Source: Oscheius tipulae
Taxonomy: Eukaryota > Nematoda > Chromadorea > Rhabditida > Rhabditidae
Length of the DNA stretch: 64,000 bases
Reading direction: 5' to 3'
Assembly (NCBI GenBank): GCA_037178975.1
Contig: JASJZH010000003.1
Location: 1,240,001-1,304,000 of the forward strand
The notes beneath the pieces are model-generated. The model had not been told where the DNA came from. It did no database searches and saw only the letters and a list, made by a program, of their open reading frames with translations. Made by a program: the position numbers and the translations under genes. Positions 51,695 through 63,513 of this stretch are shown piece by piece (position 1 is the stretch's first letter; each line of letters opens with the position of its first letter).

Positions 51695-54342
51695 ATGCCA
51701 TCTGGAAAGAGGCTCGTCGTCGTCGACAACGGCTCCGGCTTCGTCAAATGCGGCTTTGGTGGCAGCCACTTCCCGACACACATCTTCCCCTCCATTGTGG
51801 GCCGGCCGATCGTCCGCTCGGCCAAGCAGCTTGCCGGTGGCGAACTTAAGGAATGTTCCGTGGAAAATCGGCCCTTTTTTGACAAAACATCCAACAAAAT
51901 GGTCGTAAAATGATAGATTCAGGACATTCTGCTGGCGGACGAGTGCACGAGTCATCGACACCTTCTGGACATTACCTACCCGATGGAGAACGGCGTCGTG
52001 CGCAACTGGGACGACATGAATCTCATCTGGAAGTACACATTCGGGCCGGAGCGACTGGACATCGTGCCTGAAGAGAGCCGCCTTCTGCTGACAGAGCCGG
52101 CCATGAACAGCGCCGCCAATCGGCAGAAGGTCATCGAGACTATGTTTGAAAGCTACAAATTCGACTCGCTCTTCATAGCCACACAGGTTCGTTAATTTTT
52201 TTTCGAAGTAGGTAGCCAACTACCCCTAGGCTACTAACGAGTAGGCTATTTATGCATTTCGCTCAGAGCTGAAAATTACTGTCCAGGTTAGAAAACAAGA
52301 TTGATTTTTCACATAATTTGGCGTTACTTTTGTGACGTCAAATTATGTTCCCCAAATCATGGGCATCGATACGATCTAAAAACAGCGATGGAGTTATAGG
52401 AGCAGTTTGCGACGGACATAATCTAAAGTAACTTGATATAGCCTATTTTCCATACAGGGAGACCTTAAAATTTTTTTTTTCGCGACCAAAAAAGTACTTG
52501 GCAACAAATTTAGGAGAAAAGCAAAAGAAATACGTCACAAAAGCTTGAAACATAAAATTCGGGGCTCAACTTCTCTACTTTGGCCAATTTCCACGTTTTT
52601 TCTTCTTGTTTTTGCTAGCATTCAAATCCAGGTGCCACTTTTCGTTGGAAACAGACTATTGTGACAAGGTCTGACGGCATGCCTCGAATGCTTTACAATG
52701 TTCTCAAGCCTAGTTCCACTGATCTTGATCAGGGAAACCACTTAAACGAGAAAAAACCGCTCTGACTTGCAAGAATTTTGAGGAAAACTAGCTTAAAACT
52801 ATAGTAAGACATGTAAAAAAAGACAAAGGGACATGATCTGCCACAAAACTCTTATTTTCCTACAAAATACACCAATTTTTTTAGGCCGTGCTGGCCCTCT
52901 ACGCGAACGGCATGACGACAGGAATCTGCGTGGACAGTGGCGACGGCGTGACGCACGTCTGTCCGGTCTTCGAGGGACGAATCCTGCATCATCTGAGCCG
53001 ACGCCTCGACATTGCCGGACGTCACATTACGCGCGAGCTGAACAAGCTCCTTCTGCTTCGCGGCTACAGTTTCAATCATTCGGCCGACTTTGAGGTAATG
53101 CGACAGCTGAAGGAGCAGCAGTGCTACGTGGCCTACGATGTGGCCGTCGACGAGAGACTGATCAAGGAGACGACGGTTCTTAACAAGCAGTTCCCATTGC
53201 CAGATGGACGTGTGATCACCGTGGCAGAAGAGCTGTTCCGCGCGCCGGAGATCCTCTTTCAGCCATCCCTACTCGGACAAGAAGTTGGAAGCATCTCGGA
53301 GATGCTCTACAATACTGTACAGGTAGCTTTTTTGATTATTTGCAAAGCCCTGTAGTTTTCTTAGCAACATAGTCTGCTTAGAAACGGGATTAACTGCCGG
53401 TATACTGTAGAAATTTTCCTCGTTGGGTTCCCGCTCAAAATTACCTGGCCACCGTTCTTAGACGGTTTTTTCGTCATTTCCGCATCTTCAGGGCTTGTTT
53501 CTTTTCTTGTCTTGCCACTCTGAAATTGTGTTAGAACTTTTGCTAAACATAGCGCAGTCGGTTACCGCTCCGATTGCGAAGCAAAAACAAGGCGGTTCGA
53601 TTCGTAGGGGCCCAAAAGCACTCTTGTTCTATCTCCAAGTTCCTTTCCACTTTAGACTTCTTTATAGCCTTCCACACACCGAATTTTCTACCGCGCTCCT
53701 CAAGCGTTCCTTTATAAGCCATCGGAGAATACGTTACAAGAGAAGCTGCATAATATCAACGGAAAATCCTGATAAAGACCTCGATATGTTTTTTCGAGCA
53801 TTTTGTCGATAATTGTTCTTGTACCTGAAGCCTCTGCACCACAGTCAGTGCTCCAACCGACTGCGCCATGCTGTAAGAATGTTTTCCGGCTACGGGAGCC
53901 CGAAGAATCGTAATCGTTCCGAATTAAGAAAACTTCGTTTGTGAGAGCTGTAAACAGTTCGCAAAAACGCACAAAACTGCCTATTTTCGTTCAAAAATAC
54001 CCACATTTCCAGGCTGCCGACATTGACATTCGCACGTCGCTCTTCAAGAACATCCTCGTCACCGGCGGCACCACGCTTCTGCCCGGTTTTGCCGAGCGTC
54101 TCGAGCGCGAGGTCAACCAGCTGTATCTTCAACGCGTGCTCAAAGGGGACGAGAGCAATTTCGGCAAATTCCGCACTCAGGTCCAGGCGCCAGCTCGCCG
54201 AATGCATCTTGTGTTCGAGGGCGGCGCCATGCTGGCCGAGCTCATCGACGACTACCCGGACATGTGGCTGACGCGACAGCTGTACGAGGAGGAGGGCATG
54301 GCCAGATGTCTTCAGAAAATGGCCAACGTGTCGCTCGTATAG
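51695..54342 (+). CDS. ARP2: Actin-related protein 2 (Arp2/3 complex)
   Basis: Four exons (51695-51859, 51923-52186, 52885-53322, 54013-54342) give 398 residues; animal ARP2 has about 394. ARP2-type features are [20 protein letters not shown], the IVGRPIVRS segment, [28 protein letters not shown] (nucleotide-binding), [36 protein letters not shown] and the C-terminal [10 protein letters not shown]. The protein nucleates branched actin filaments with ARP3 and ARPC subunits. The actin-fold nucleotide-binding loops are intact. The exon 1 donor (TCC|GTGGAA) is weak, and the Pro-Met-Glu segment follows directly in exon 2. Two introns of about 690 bases are long for this window; the last holds a tRNA-like sequence. 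Confidence 0.94.
53545..53612 (+). repeat. Degenerate tRNA-like sequence
   Basis: CATAGCGCAGTCGGTTACCG (A box) followed by GGCGGTTCGATTCGTAGG (B box) in the last ARP2 intron. The end stems do not pair. Confidence 0.45.
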
Positions 54343-54499
54343 AATTCTGACAGGCATGTACATTTTCTGTTGCACTTAGGCCCAGAGCTTTTACCCGTAA
54401 AACTGGTTTTTGACTGCAAAAAAAATTTTGATAGATTACATACAGCCTCAGTTCATTCCCGGGACTGTTGTGACTTGAAAGTCCACAAAATGAAGAAGT

Positions 54500-54571
54500 A
54501 GGGGGCACCCGGATTTGAACCGGGGACCTCTCGATCTGCAGTCGAATGCTCTGCCACTGAGCTATACCCCC
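54500..54571 (-). tRNA. tRNA-Cys (GCA)
   Basis: Acceptor GGGGGTA/TGCCCCC, D-arm AGCTCAGTGGCAGAGC, anticodon GCA in GACTGCAGATC, T-arm CCGGTTCAAATCCGG. 72 bases, no intron; just downstream of ARP2 on the opposite strand. Confidence 0.93.
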
Positions 54572-54806
54572 ATGATTTTTCGCCATATCGGCGATTGTTT
54601 GTCAAACTCGACGATTGTTTGTTCGAGAATCTGTCCCGTCTGTTCTTGTCCCCCTTTGTCAGCCATAATTTACTTTTTCAGCGGAAATGTTCCAGTTTTC
54701 AACCAGGATGAAACGATTGCTAAAGCTACAAAAGCTACAAGGAGGGCTATCGCCCTTTTTGGGCCTAAAAATCTTGTAAACCTATCAACTTCTTACCGTT
54801 GCAACA

Positions 54807-54919
54807 CTTCTCATGCCACTTTCTTCACAAAATAGCCTGTAGAAAAAGTTTGTCACCCACGGGGGACGAACCCGGGTCGTCTGGTTCGACAGTGACACCT
54901 CTTACCAATACACCAACTG
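54807..54919 (-). repeat. Family-1 tRNA-derived SINE
   Basis: The minus strand starts CAGTTGGTGTATTGGTAAGA (A box), has a B box (CCGGGTTCGTCCCCC), and then a body matching 55936-56050: AAACTTTTTC, GGCTATTTTGTGAAGAAAG. Confidence 0.7.
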
Positions 54920-55522
54920 TTTCGCTGAATTTTGAAGAGATGAACTTTGTGAGGCCATAGTCACGACAGTTAGACAGCTCCTGAGGCCGTAACTGCTATT
55001 TTTTTAGAGTGCTTGAAGACCGGAAACCCCTGAATATTCTCGTATATTCTCAGCTCAAAAAATACTACAAAATATTAATTTACAAAAGATTAGGACTTCG
55101 GGCGGAACCCCTGATCTATCGCGTTCAAACCATTACTGGCCACACACTGACGGCTAACTAACTTATATTTTTTTTTAACCCTTTAAATAAAACAATTTTT
55201 AGATTAGAATCTTCTTCAAACGACTCGCCTTCTCTTCCAGCCCTTGGTCATCTCAGAAAAGCTCCAGAATCCACGAAAATTCGATGATCTCTTCCCTTTT
55301 TCCAAGAACCCGGTTCATTTTGTACACAGATTGTATCCCTTATCATCAGTCCCTTTTTGTGACATTTTATAGTTTTTTCCCCATAAAAATTCGTATATTT
55401 TGGAATTTTTGAGCGAAAAATGTGGTCCTTATCGGCTGTTTGACGAGAATTTGCGACCTTTAGCTCTCGAGCGCTTTTTCCGATCGAAAATTATCGATTT
55501 TCCCCGATTTTCTTGGCTGAAA

Positions 55523-56844
55523 ATGGTGGGAAAAGAACTTTTTCTCCTCACTTATTTGGCAATTTTCGTCACGGGACAAATCTGTCATACTGGGGACAAT
55601 TCCACGGTCAAGGATTGCTAGTAAGACAACTTTGATAAAGAAAAAAACTGGGTATTTTAGTGAATGCGGGACCACGGGAGCTTCAAACGATGAAAATGGA
55701 TGCTGGCAGAAGAGCCTGAACTACATTGAGAAGGACCTAATAAGGCAGCTGAGGAATTATATTAGTTCTCAGGTGGGAACCTTTTTTTTGGGTAATTTTT
55801 ACAAGAAAAAAAGTCTTCAAACTGAATAAGGTGTGTCGCGGATCAATCTCGAGTTGTCTGGTTCGAGAGCTGCGCTTCTTACCAATAAGTTAACTGATTA
55901 TGATCCAGCGCATACCTGCTTCTCATCTTTGGAGCACTTCCCATGCTACTTTCTTCACAAAAGAACCCGTTGAAAAAGGTTGTCACCCACGGGGATCGAA
56001 CTCGGTTTGTCTGGTTCGAGAGCTGCGTCTCTTACCAATATCCCAATTGCCTCACTACAGCTTTAAAAGGCTGTAACCTTTTGAAGTTAGACAGCTCTGA
56101 GTTTGAATTTTTCTAGATCGAACTGGACCAATGGCACCGCAACCACGATGAGAAAGGAGGCCAGGATTATGACAAGGTTAGTTGATAAGACTGGAAACTA
56201 TACAAAAGGAGTTCAGTTGACTGCCCAGATCAAGCAACAGTTCAACAATTCACTTCATCCTGATAGTTCAGAGGTTCTGAAGTCTCAGTACGTGAACAGA
56301 GTGGCTGATTTGGTCTCGGAACGGGTCAAGGAGGTAAGCGATATAAAAAAAACTGCTACTTCTGACAAACAGTGATCTCAGACCAGAGAAACATGATCAG
56401 CAGAAGATATACAGGGACAGGAGGATATGAAATAGTAATACATAGTTTACAGAGACAGACATGGTATACAGGCTGACCAGATGGGGCTGGTTGACGTTGC
56501 TAGAACAAGTCGCAAAAAGTAGAATGGACAGAGGGCAGGATGGCTGTCAGATGAAAAACAGTTTGACAGAAAAGCTCGAACTTTCAGATAGCTACCGGCA
56601 AAATGGAGAAAGTTCCCCTTTTCCAGTGTCCAATGAACTGTGGGGAGAAGAAACAGACACTGGAGCTGACTTTCATTCTTTCAGTGAGTATCCTATCCAG
56701 ACGCTTTCTACAATCTTATCATTTCAGGCTGTTCTGAACATAGTTCTAGCTATCGCGGTCCTCCCCACACTGTACAGGTCCATAAGACCGGACAGCGACG
56801 ACAGATCCCAGTCAGAGGGTCTCGTGAACCAGGCCTTCGAATAG
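55523..56844 (+). CDS. Small type I membrane protein, unidentified
   Basis: Six exons (55523-55620, 55661-55772, 56117-56176, 56217-56333, 56588-56683, 56728-56844) join in phase to about 199 residues. A signal peptide (MVGKELFLLTYLAIFVTG) precedes an extracellular part with several Cys (QICHTGD, ECGTTGASNDENGCW, FQCPMNCGEK). One membrane segment near the end (LSAVLNIVLAIAVLPTLY) is followed by a 23-residue cytoplasmic tail (YRSIRPDSDDRSQSEG). The last extracellular exon could instead be read as the loop of a two-segment protein. An upstream in-frame Met at 55400 gives 41 residues without signal character. Not recognised. Its second intron contains two family-1 SINEs. Confidence 0.6.
55831..55896 (-). 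repeat. Family-1 tRNA-derived SINE, head only
   Basis: The minus strand reads TTATTGGTAAGAAGCGCAGC and CGAACCAGACAACTCGAG, a diverged copy of the tRNA-like head, lying 40 bases from a fuller copy. Confidence 0.5.
55936..56050 (-). repeat. Family-1 tRNA-derived SINE
   Basis: Head (ATTGGTAAGAGACGCAGCTC) and body (CAACCTTTTTCAACGGG, CTTTTGTGAAGAAAGTAGC) align with 54807-54919. Confidence 0.7.
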
Positions 56845-56886
56845 AGAGACCATAAGAGTGAGTCGAGAAATATTTTTAGTAACTAA

Positions 56887-57019
56887 TTAGGGAAGGGGTT
56901 TTTGTATTCAGTGAGTGAAAAGCAGCTGAAAATTTGGGAAACACCATCATTTTCGATGCCCTTTTGAATGACACCTACCTCGTTTCGATATCCCGTGGGC
57001 AACTAAAACCCTTCCCTAG
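56887..57019. mobile_element. Short Harbinger-like MITE, relative of the 9936 element
   Basis: Ends TTAGGGAAGGG and CCCTTCCCTAG, flanked by TAA on both sides (56884-56886 and 57020-57022). The right 95 bases match an arm of the 9936-10898 element almost exactly (GCTGAAAATTTGGGAAACAC). The different target duplications (TAA here, TTA there) fit the TWA preference of PIF/Harbinger. Confidence 0.7.
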
Positions 57020-57601
57020 TAAGGGGAGAGGAGCTAGAAATATGAAGGGAGAGGACAGAAGTCCTGGGTTACTTCCTGGCGACAAAGGAATTCTTCGTGA
57101 TGATAGTACTGGGCCAGGAAGTGGAGGTACTCATCGTAACTGCTGTAGACGACACTTATTTGGAGGTAGTTGAATCTAAGCGAGGGGTTCTGAAAAAGAG
57201 TGACAGTGAGTCACACTTTCAGCTATCTGATAATAGCTCACCACATTCGCATTCTGTTCGAAGTAGCAGCTCTCTCCGAAGTCGTTGAAAATAGAAACAA
57301 AGAGACAGAAAAACAGAAATAGAGAGACCTAACCAACTTTCAGGATCCAGCCATTCAGTCGCTGTCCCTACTTTCTCAGCATTTAGACCTAGACATATCA
57401 TCAGAAATATTAGTTCTTTACACATTACTTGTCTAGTCACATATCGCTAGCTTTAGCCTCCTTCTACTTTACTGTGATACCGCCCCTTCTTGCTCAAGTT
57501 GATAAATGAAGACTTTTACCATTGCCTTAATATATGTAACAACGTACAGTAGTAAAACTTGTCGTATCTTTGAGACAAAAGACGAGAAAGTACGAGGTTA
57601 G

Positions 57602-59676
57602 ATGGCGGAAGAATTCGACCCACTATTGATGTTGCCGAGCACTGCTAACAGTTCCAAGAACAGGGAGATAACAGTGAGGGTGAGTCAATCCTCTCTCTCT
57701 CACTGTTTCTCTGTCTGTCTATCCCCGTCCAAATCCTGCCTTCTAGAATTCTCCGGACTACTTCAGTTTCTGGGACGCTCAAGACCACTGCTACGAGCAG
57801 GAAGACGAGTGTGACATCCTTGTCAACTCTGAACACGGTTACTACCAACGCGTAGACCAGTTCGATTTTCCAGACCATATCGAGCACAATTATGCTTTCC
57901 CAATTCCTGTCAAGGTAACGCACTTTGTTTCTCACTGTCATCTGTTTTTCCGGCAACTTCCAACTCATTCAATGAAGGAGAAGCTGGTACGAGTGGCGTG
58001 AACCTGGAGCTTTGTCGCTGTGAATGGGAGGCTTGTGATTTTGTGTGTGATACGGTAGAGGAGCTTCATGGTCACATTGGTCTGCATCAAGTGTCAAAAT
58101 TCTACCGTACTTTTTGCAGCAAACATCCATCTTACCAATTCTTCTCGGACCTGTCATTGGAAGGACTGTATACGGACGAAGCCGTTTGGGTTACGGTAGG
58201 TTTAGAGAGAGACAGTAAGTGGTGGAGGAACACAGAGACATAGATTCAGAAAGACAGAGAGATAATTCACTTTCAGATACCTACTGGTCCGTCATGTCAA
58301 TTCACACATCCGCTACGAGGCCTTCAAATGCGACGAATGTCCCAAAGGGTTTGTCACTTCGGAGCGACTACGGTTACACAAGAAGGCGCGTCACAATCCA
58401 GAGGTATGTCATACTGTCTCTCAGTCATTTAGTCTTTTGTCCCTCTGCCCCTATGTGTCTGTTCTCTTCCCTGTATCTTGCACAAAAGTCTTACCAACTT
58501 TAGACATTTAGTTAGGATTCTATCTCGTCTTTCCGTCCATGCGTCTTGTTTCCTATTTCGACTGTTCCTTCTCCTTCTCCCGTGTTTCGTGTCCGCCGCT
58601 GTCGAACGTCTTCATCTTGATCCAGTCGCTGACGATGTAGCTGCGGGCGCTGTCAGCCGACGAGGACCCATGGGCACGGAGAGAATAGAACTCGACATCG
58701 AGCCTTTCTCGCTGGATGAACGCGACGAGGACGAGTAGTAGCGCGGACGGGTGAACTCTTTGCTGAGAAGATTTCTCAGACTGTTCAGGTGATCGGTCAC
58801 GGCGACAGCACTGGTGACTGCTGTGTTAATGGTGTTGCATTATTGCGTCGGATCCATGGAGTTCTGAGTATCTGAGCTCTGAAGAGAGTATAAGTAAAGA
58901 GAGACAGAGACAGAAACAGAGAGTGGACCTACCTCCTCCTATTCCTTCTTCGGAGCCTTGACTTCCTTCTTGTGAACATTTCTCAGACTGTCCAGGGGAT
59001 CGGTCACCTTGACCTTTGTCTTCTTCTTCTTCTCGAACTCTACCTTAACCAGCCGACTCTGAACGTGTCCGACTTCCTCCATCTTGGCTGGGAGCCTCGT
59101 GCCGCGCCACTTCAATGTGTAGCTGAACTCGAGCTCCCCGTCCGGCATCCTGATAGTCGATTTGGATGCTGCGCGGTTGGCAACAGTCGGCTTGTAAAGC
59201 TACCGGGATGAAGCCCTTAATGTCCGACGAGGGGAAACACTTCTTGACAACCATCTGCGAGGCGACTTGGACACTTGAGTGTTCCTAAACGAGTTTTCTA
59301 AAACTTTTTATTTCCATAGTTTGAATCGATTCTAATTGTTTCAGGTAAATTACATGTGCGACAAGTGCAATCAAATGTTCAAGACAACATCGGATAGAGC
59401 TCATCATATTAGTCGCGCCCACAGCAGTAAGTCCCATTTTCTTACAGTCTATTTCGGTTTGAGGGGCGCCCTCGTGATTCCGTGGTGTAGCGGTTATATA
59501 GCACTGAGAACTCTGGATCTCTCGGGACCTGGTCTTTATGCTTTTTTTTCTTTTCGAGAGAATCTTTTTCAGAGTTCCGCCTCGTCTGTCCCTATTGCCG
59601 AAAGATTTATGCTGGTCGATCTTCCCTTCGGATACATTTGAAAAAATGCTCCACGTCAAAAATTGTTGCACCTTGA
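57602..59676 (+). CDS. Five-finger C2H2 zinc-finger protein, GLI/ZIC-like
   Basis: About seven exons starting MAEEFDPLLMLPSTANSSK. An acidic/aromatic region (SPDYFSFWDAQDHCYEQED) precedes five fingers: CRCEWEACDF with HGHIANIH; CHWKDCIRTKPFGLRYLLVR with HVNSH; CDECPKGFVTSERLRLHKKA with RH; CDKCNQMFKTTSDRAHHISR with AH; and a final CPYCRKIYAGRSSLRIHLKK ending in Cys (C2HC). The C.W..C form of fingers 1 and 2 is typical of GLI/GLIS/ZIC factors, so this is probably a nuclear DNA-binding regulator. A 40-base intron (GTCTGC..TTGCAG) splits finger 1. One intron of about 930 bases holds an antisense gene, the next a tRNA-Gln relic. Confidence 0.8.
58612..59283 (-). CDS. Nested antisense gene with two candidate C-termini
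   Basis: Minus-strand exon-like sequence in an intron of the zinc-finger gene. Part 1 (59283-59205) reads QMVVKKCFPSSDIKGFIP. Part 2 (59148-58939) reads MPDGELEFSYTLKWRGTR, a Lys-rich stretch, then VTDPLDSLRNVHKKE and a stop. A second terminal exon (58826-58612) reads VTDHLNSLRNLLSKEF, a Ser-rich tail and a stop. The shared VTD.L.SLRN..KE motif is duplicated at DNA level, and a GTGACC after KVK could splice to the second exon. Parts 1 and 2 are one base out of frame unless an unseen intron joins them. The upstream exon was not found. Function unknown; possibly a pseudogene. Confidence 0.45.
59476..59530 (+). pseudogene. tRNA-Gln(CTG) relic
   Basis: CCGTGGTGTAGCGGTTATAT and CTCTGGATCTCTCGGGACCT resemble the tRNA-Gln genes at 11912 and 63262, but with an inserted TATA in the D-loop and the T-arm deleted. 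Confidence 0.65.
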
Positions 59677-59835
59677 GTAAAACATCCCCTTCTGCTTAAG
59701 CTCAACTGTTTGCAGACAGAGAGACAGAGACAAAGAGACTCATTTCGTCACACCAATTCTCATACTTTACTCTCAGTTTTATGTTCTCTGATCCTCTTGT
59801 ATACGCCTTCCTTCTAGCAGATCCCGTAGACATCC

Positions 59836-60587
59836 ATGTTCTCCATAAGGCTCTTACTCTTCGGAGTTCTCTCTTTCAAGGAAGCTGCGGCTCAGAAGTC
59901 TGTTCCTGTCGCCTCAGCTCTTGCTCCGCAATATACTCAAAGCCAGCCGGTGAGGGTGACCCCTCAAGTTCTATTCAAAGCGGTAATTTACTATCAACTC
60001 TCTGTCTCTCTTTATTCCCTTCCAAAATTGCGAGTTTCAGTCTTGTATCCGCATTTGCCCCTCTAGTCGAATTACCGTGACACCCTGACAGGAGCAGCGT
60101 TCTCCTAACAAGGCTATCCAAAGTGACCCGATTTGACTTGACTTGCTAAAAATTACTATGCGCACAAAGTAGCTTTCTAGTTGGCAATATTGACTTTAGA
60201 CGAACGCACAAACACTTACAGACTTCTGGGCATTTGAACTAGATTCACCGGGAGAGATTACTGCCATTCCCATCCAGACTTCGCGGCATCTTGAGGTAAA
60301 GTCATTCTTATATCTTGCTCTTGGGCGTCCAACGGCTCTATGTTGATTCTAGGGTCTCCTATCATAGACTATCTTAGCCCATCGGCCGTTTTCCATCTTA
60401 GCGATCTTTCTGGCCCTTTTCCAATTACTTTTGTCGATAGCTGTTCGTTACTTTCGTCATTGCTTGTTGTTAGATGAGCACGACTCTGGCTGAAGCTGCA
60501 TACAGAGACCGCCTGAATCCCACAAATTATACCAGTTATTCGGATACTAAACTCCATGTTACGATCCCATTAAACCCCACAGAGTAG
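59836..60587 (+). CDS. Small secreted protein, unidentified
   Basis: Four exons can be joined in phase: a signal-peptide exon from MFSIRLLLFGVLSFKEAAAQ to VRVTPQVLFKA, a short exon SNY, an exon FWAFELDSPGEITAIPIQTS, and a last exon MSTTLAEAAYRDRLNPTNYT ending TIPLNPTE. This gives roughly 120 residues with one or two possible glycosylation sites (NYT) and no second membrane segment. The short second exon uses donor C|GTGACA, which is weak; read without it the frame stops at 60106. Not recognised. Confidence 0.5.
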
Positions 60588-60843
60588 AGAGTACTAGACT
60601 AGAAGATCTCGCCGTCTATCCCAAACACAAATAAATGGGACAAAGAGTTTTGAACAACTTTATAGAAACTTCCAAATTCAGACAGTACACAGTTACAATT
60701 GTACAGAAAGCGTCTCTAGTCGAAAAAGAGAACCAGCAGAGTAAGCCAGAACATACAACCCAAGGTGAGTGAGTACTACGCGGGAAAGTGCAGGGGAAGA
60801 AGGAAGAGAACCATGGTGATGCTTGTAGAGAGACAGTACATCT

Positions 60844-63513
60844 CTATGCCATAACCTGTTGCTGGACGGGAGCAGCTGGCTTGACTTCTCCGGTGATCGG
60901 ATTGCGGGCTGAAATTCAGAGAGTATGAGTCGGTTTCTCTGTCTCTGTCTTTGCGTCATTCTCCAAACAGAGTCTTCTTAACCCATTTCCATTCCCTCTC
61001 ATAATGGGGCCTCTCTGTCTCTCTGGTTCTAATGGGATTATCTCCACATTTCCGGAGCTTCTCTTAGTACCCATGGGATGAGTCACGGAATGGGTCAAAC
61101 CGAATTGGCTTGTCTCGAAATTAGATGGTTCGCCTGACTCATCCCCTCCCAATCGAGCCAGCACGGAGAGAGGGCCAATCTCTTTAATTGTTTCGAACGT
61201 TGACCACGTTCGTATAGAAGAGAGAGGGCTTTGATTAGTAGAAAAAGAGACAAAGAGACAGAAAGAAACAGAGAAACAGAGCGGAGCAGAGCGTATCTCT
61301 TCTGACTTACCCAGAGCCGGGATCGTCCTCTTGGGAGTACGCTGAGGTGTTGGGATCTCTTCAGAGAAGATGGTCGAGTGGTAGGTGGGGTTCACCTAAA
61401 AAGACTCGCCCTGTACTCATACTCATAGGCTAAAACCTTCTTTGGCGACGGCTTCGGGGCCTCGTCCACTTGACCAAACAGCCTATGTTGTGTGTTGTGG
61501 CGCTGAAAAATAGGACGATGAATAGCGTCATTTTACTCTCTCACAGCTGGAGCGTTAAAGCCAGGAGGCTAATAAAAGTAGTGGGTGCATGATTAGAGTT
61601 GTCGGTTTTTTTTTGGTGTGTACAGAGACACAAAGAGACAGGGACAGCAAGAACTTCTCTCTTACTCCATTCTAATTCAATAGCTCGTGTGTCCCATAGT
61701 CTTCAGTTTCAAGATCTAACTCATCTCCCCTGGGATGCCATGTCCGGAAAGACACTTGACGACGCTCAAATCCATCAAACTGGACAACAGGCATGCAAAT
61801 TTCGACGCGATTGAGCTCATTGTTGGCCGGAAAATGAGTCGAGAGAATTTTTTTTGAATGAGAGGGCGCTTGAAGTGTCTCTCTTTCTCTCTTTTGTCTC
61901 TCTGTTTCTGTCTCTCTATTTCTCTATCTCTCTGCCTCTGTCTCTCTCAGATTATGCTAATGTCTAACCATTCTCAGAATCGATGAGGAGCTCTGTCTCT
62001 CCTCCCCTTCCTCTCATGTAAAGAATGTGTCCCGAATGACTTCCGACCCACAATGAATGGGAGCCGTTCAGACGCGGGCCCCTCTCTGTTTCTTGACCAC
62101 GAGAAAGGGAGAGAACGAGAACAAAAAGACAAGACAAAACATGGCCAAGTGATGGGCTTTTTGATTGATTTCTAGAGTTCGTCTTCGGGGAGATGACATT
62201 CGAGAGAGACGAACGAGAAACGGGGATGGGGGAACAGGATCGATAGGAGATCATGGATGGTTCTGAAACTTCCCAACCTGATTTGTATCTGCTTTCTTTG
62301 AACTTCCGGATCACTCTCTCCCTTTCAAAACCTATCACATTTCTCCTTCCCCCCCATATTCTCGGCATGACATTCTTGTTGCGTGTCTGGAGCCCCATCC
62401 TCAATTTCCTGGCCGCCGGCCACCGACCCTGGTTTTTATGTGCTCGGTAGAGCCTTTAATTTCGACGACTGGATGGATGCCATTAACACAAGAAGAGAGG
62501 ACGGAAAGAATGACTGACTGGATGTCTTATTGCCCTTGGGATTAAGAAGAGGATGAATTTCTGGGAACGGGATGAGGGTCACGTTACAGGAGGGAAGCTT
62601 TTCAAGCCCTTTGAGATGTCTCTGTCTCTGTGGGATAGAGAGATAGACAGGAGGTGAGGCGACTCCCAGACCGCGAGTCAGTCAACTAGGGTTAGGTAGT
62701 CAACAAGACCTTCAGACTGGGTTTTGTACTGTCACAGTGAGTCGACCATGGTATGTAGTATGGTTATTGGTAGTCAACTGAACTTCCAGACCATGGGCCA
62801 GGTAGTATGGATAGTCGAGTATACTCTTACATTATACTGTGAGTCAAGGTCTTTCAGGTAGTCAACTAGACTTCCAGTTGTTTTGGAATTTTCCAGTTCA
62901 AAGAGCCAGCTTTTCTGCTCGGCTGGGGGTTCAGGAAAGAGTAGGCGACAGCTTAAAGTTTCAAAATCATCAAACTATGTTCTTTGCTTCAAATTTGAGA
63001 GTCCATTGAAATCCCCCGAGGGCTTCTTACCCTTTTTTATCCGCTCTCTCTCTCTCTCTCTGTCCCTGAGAGAAGAGGACGAGAGAGTTTATTGCGACGG
63101 GAGCCGAAAAAAGTTAATGGAAGCGCGCTTTGGCAAATTACGAGCAGATTTGGAGAGGGTTTCGGCTAGAAATTAGCCTAAAAATAGAGAGAAAGGACAT
63201 CAGAAAATGATCAAAAAGCGCCTCGTGGATACTATCGATACCCAAATCAGCGCTTCGGAGCGGTCCCGTGGTGTAGCGGTTAGCACTCAGGACTCTGAAT
63301 CCTGCGACGGGAGTTCAAATCTCCCCGGGACCTTTGCTTTTTACCTTCGCCTGTTCTTTATGTTTTTGTTTATTTTAGGTCTCTTTAGCAACATCGGGAA
63401 CATGGTTTTTGCCATCTATAGCCATTTTTACTCACCTTAGGAGTGCAGGGAGCCTCAACTGGCGAAGTTCCATTGGTTTGGGGAGCGGGAGAGGCCTCAG
63501 CAGAGTCAGACAT
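60844..63513 (-). CDS. Short Pro-rich protein, possibly Jupiter/HN1-like
   Basis: Four exon-like parts are MSDSAEASPAPQTNGTSPVE (63513-63437), RHNTQHRLFGQVDEAPKPSP (about 61502-61437), NPTYHSTIFSEEIPTPQRTP (61396-61310) and ARNPITGEVKPAAPVQQQVM with a stop at 60844. Together they form about 100 disordered residues rich in Pro, Thr and Ser. The short FG, S.IF and RNP.TGE elements in this order recall the Jupiter/HN1 microtubule-associated family, but the match is only by small motifs. The first intron is about 1.9 kb and holds a tRNA-Gln gene and simple repeats. The start is the ATG following TTTCGGC. Exons could be missing between the parts. Confidence 0.5.
63262..63333 (+). tRNA. tRNA-Gln (CTG), second copy
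   Basis: Identical over its 72 bases to 11912-11983 (acceptor GGTCCCG/CGGGACC, anticodon CTG, T-arm GGAGTTCAAATCTCC). The 5' flank is different; 3' flanks share only CTTtGCTTTTT-like sequence. Antisense in intron 1 of the Pro-rich gene. Confidence 0.94.

Noticed and set aside
54242-54586. 114-codon minus-strand frame
   Set aside because: Runs through tRNA-Cys and the antisense of the last ARP2 exon.
58021-58195. Frameshift in the zinc-finger gene between fingers 1 and 2
   Set aside because: A 40-base GT-AG intron (GTCTGC..TTGCAG) restores frame and the expected His spacing.
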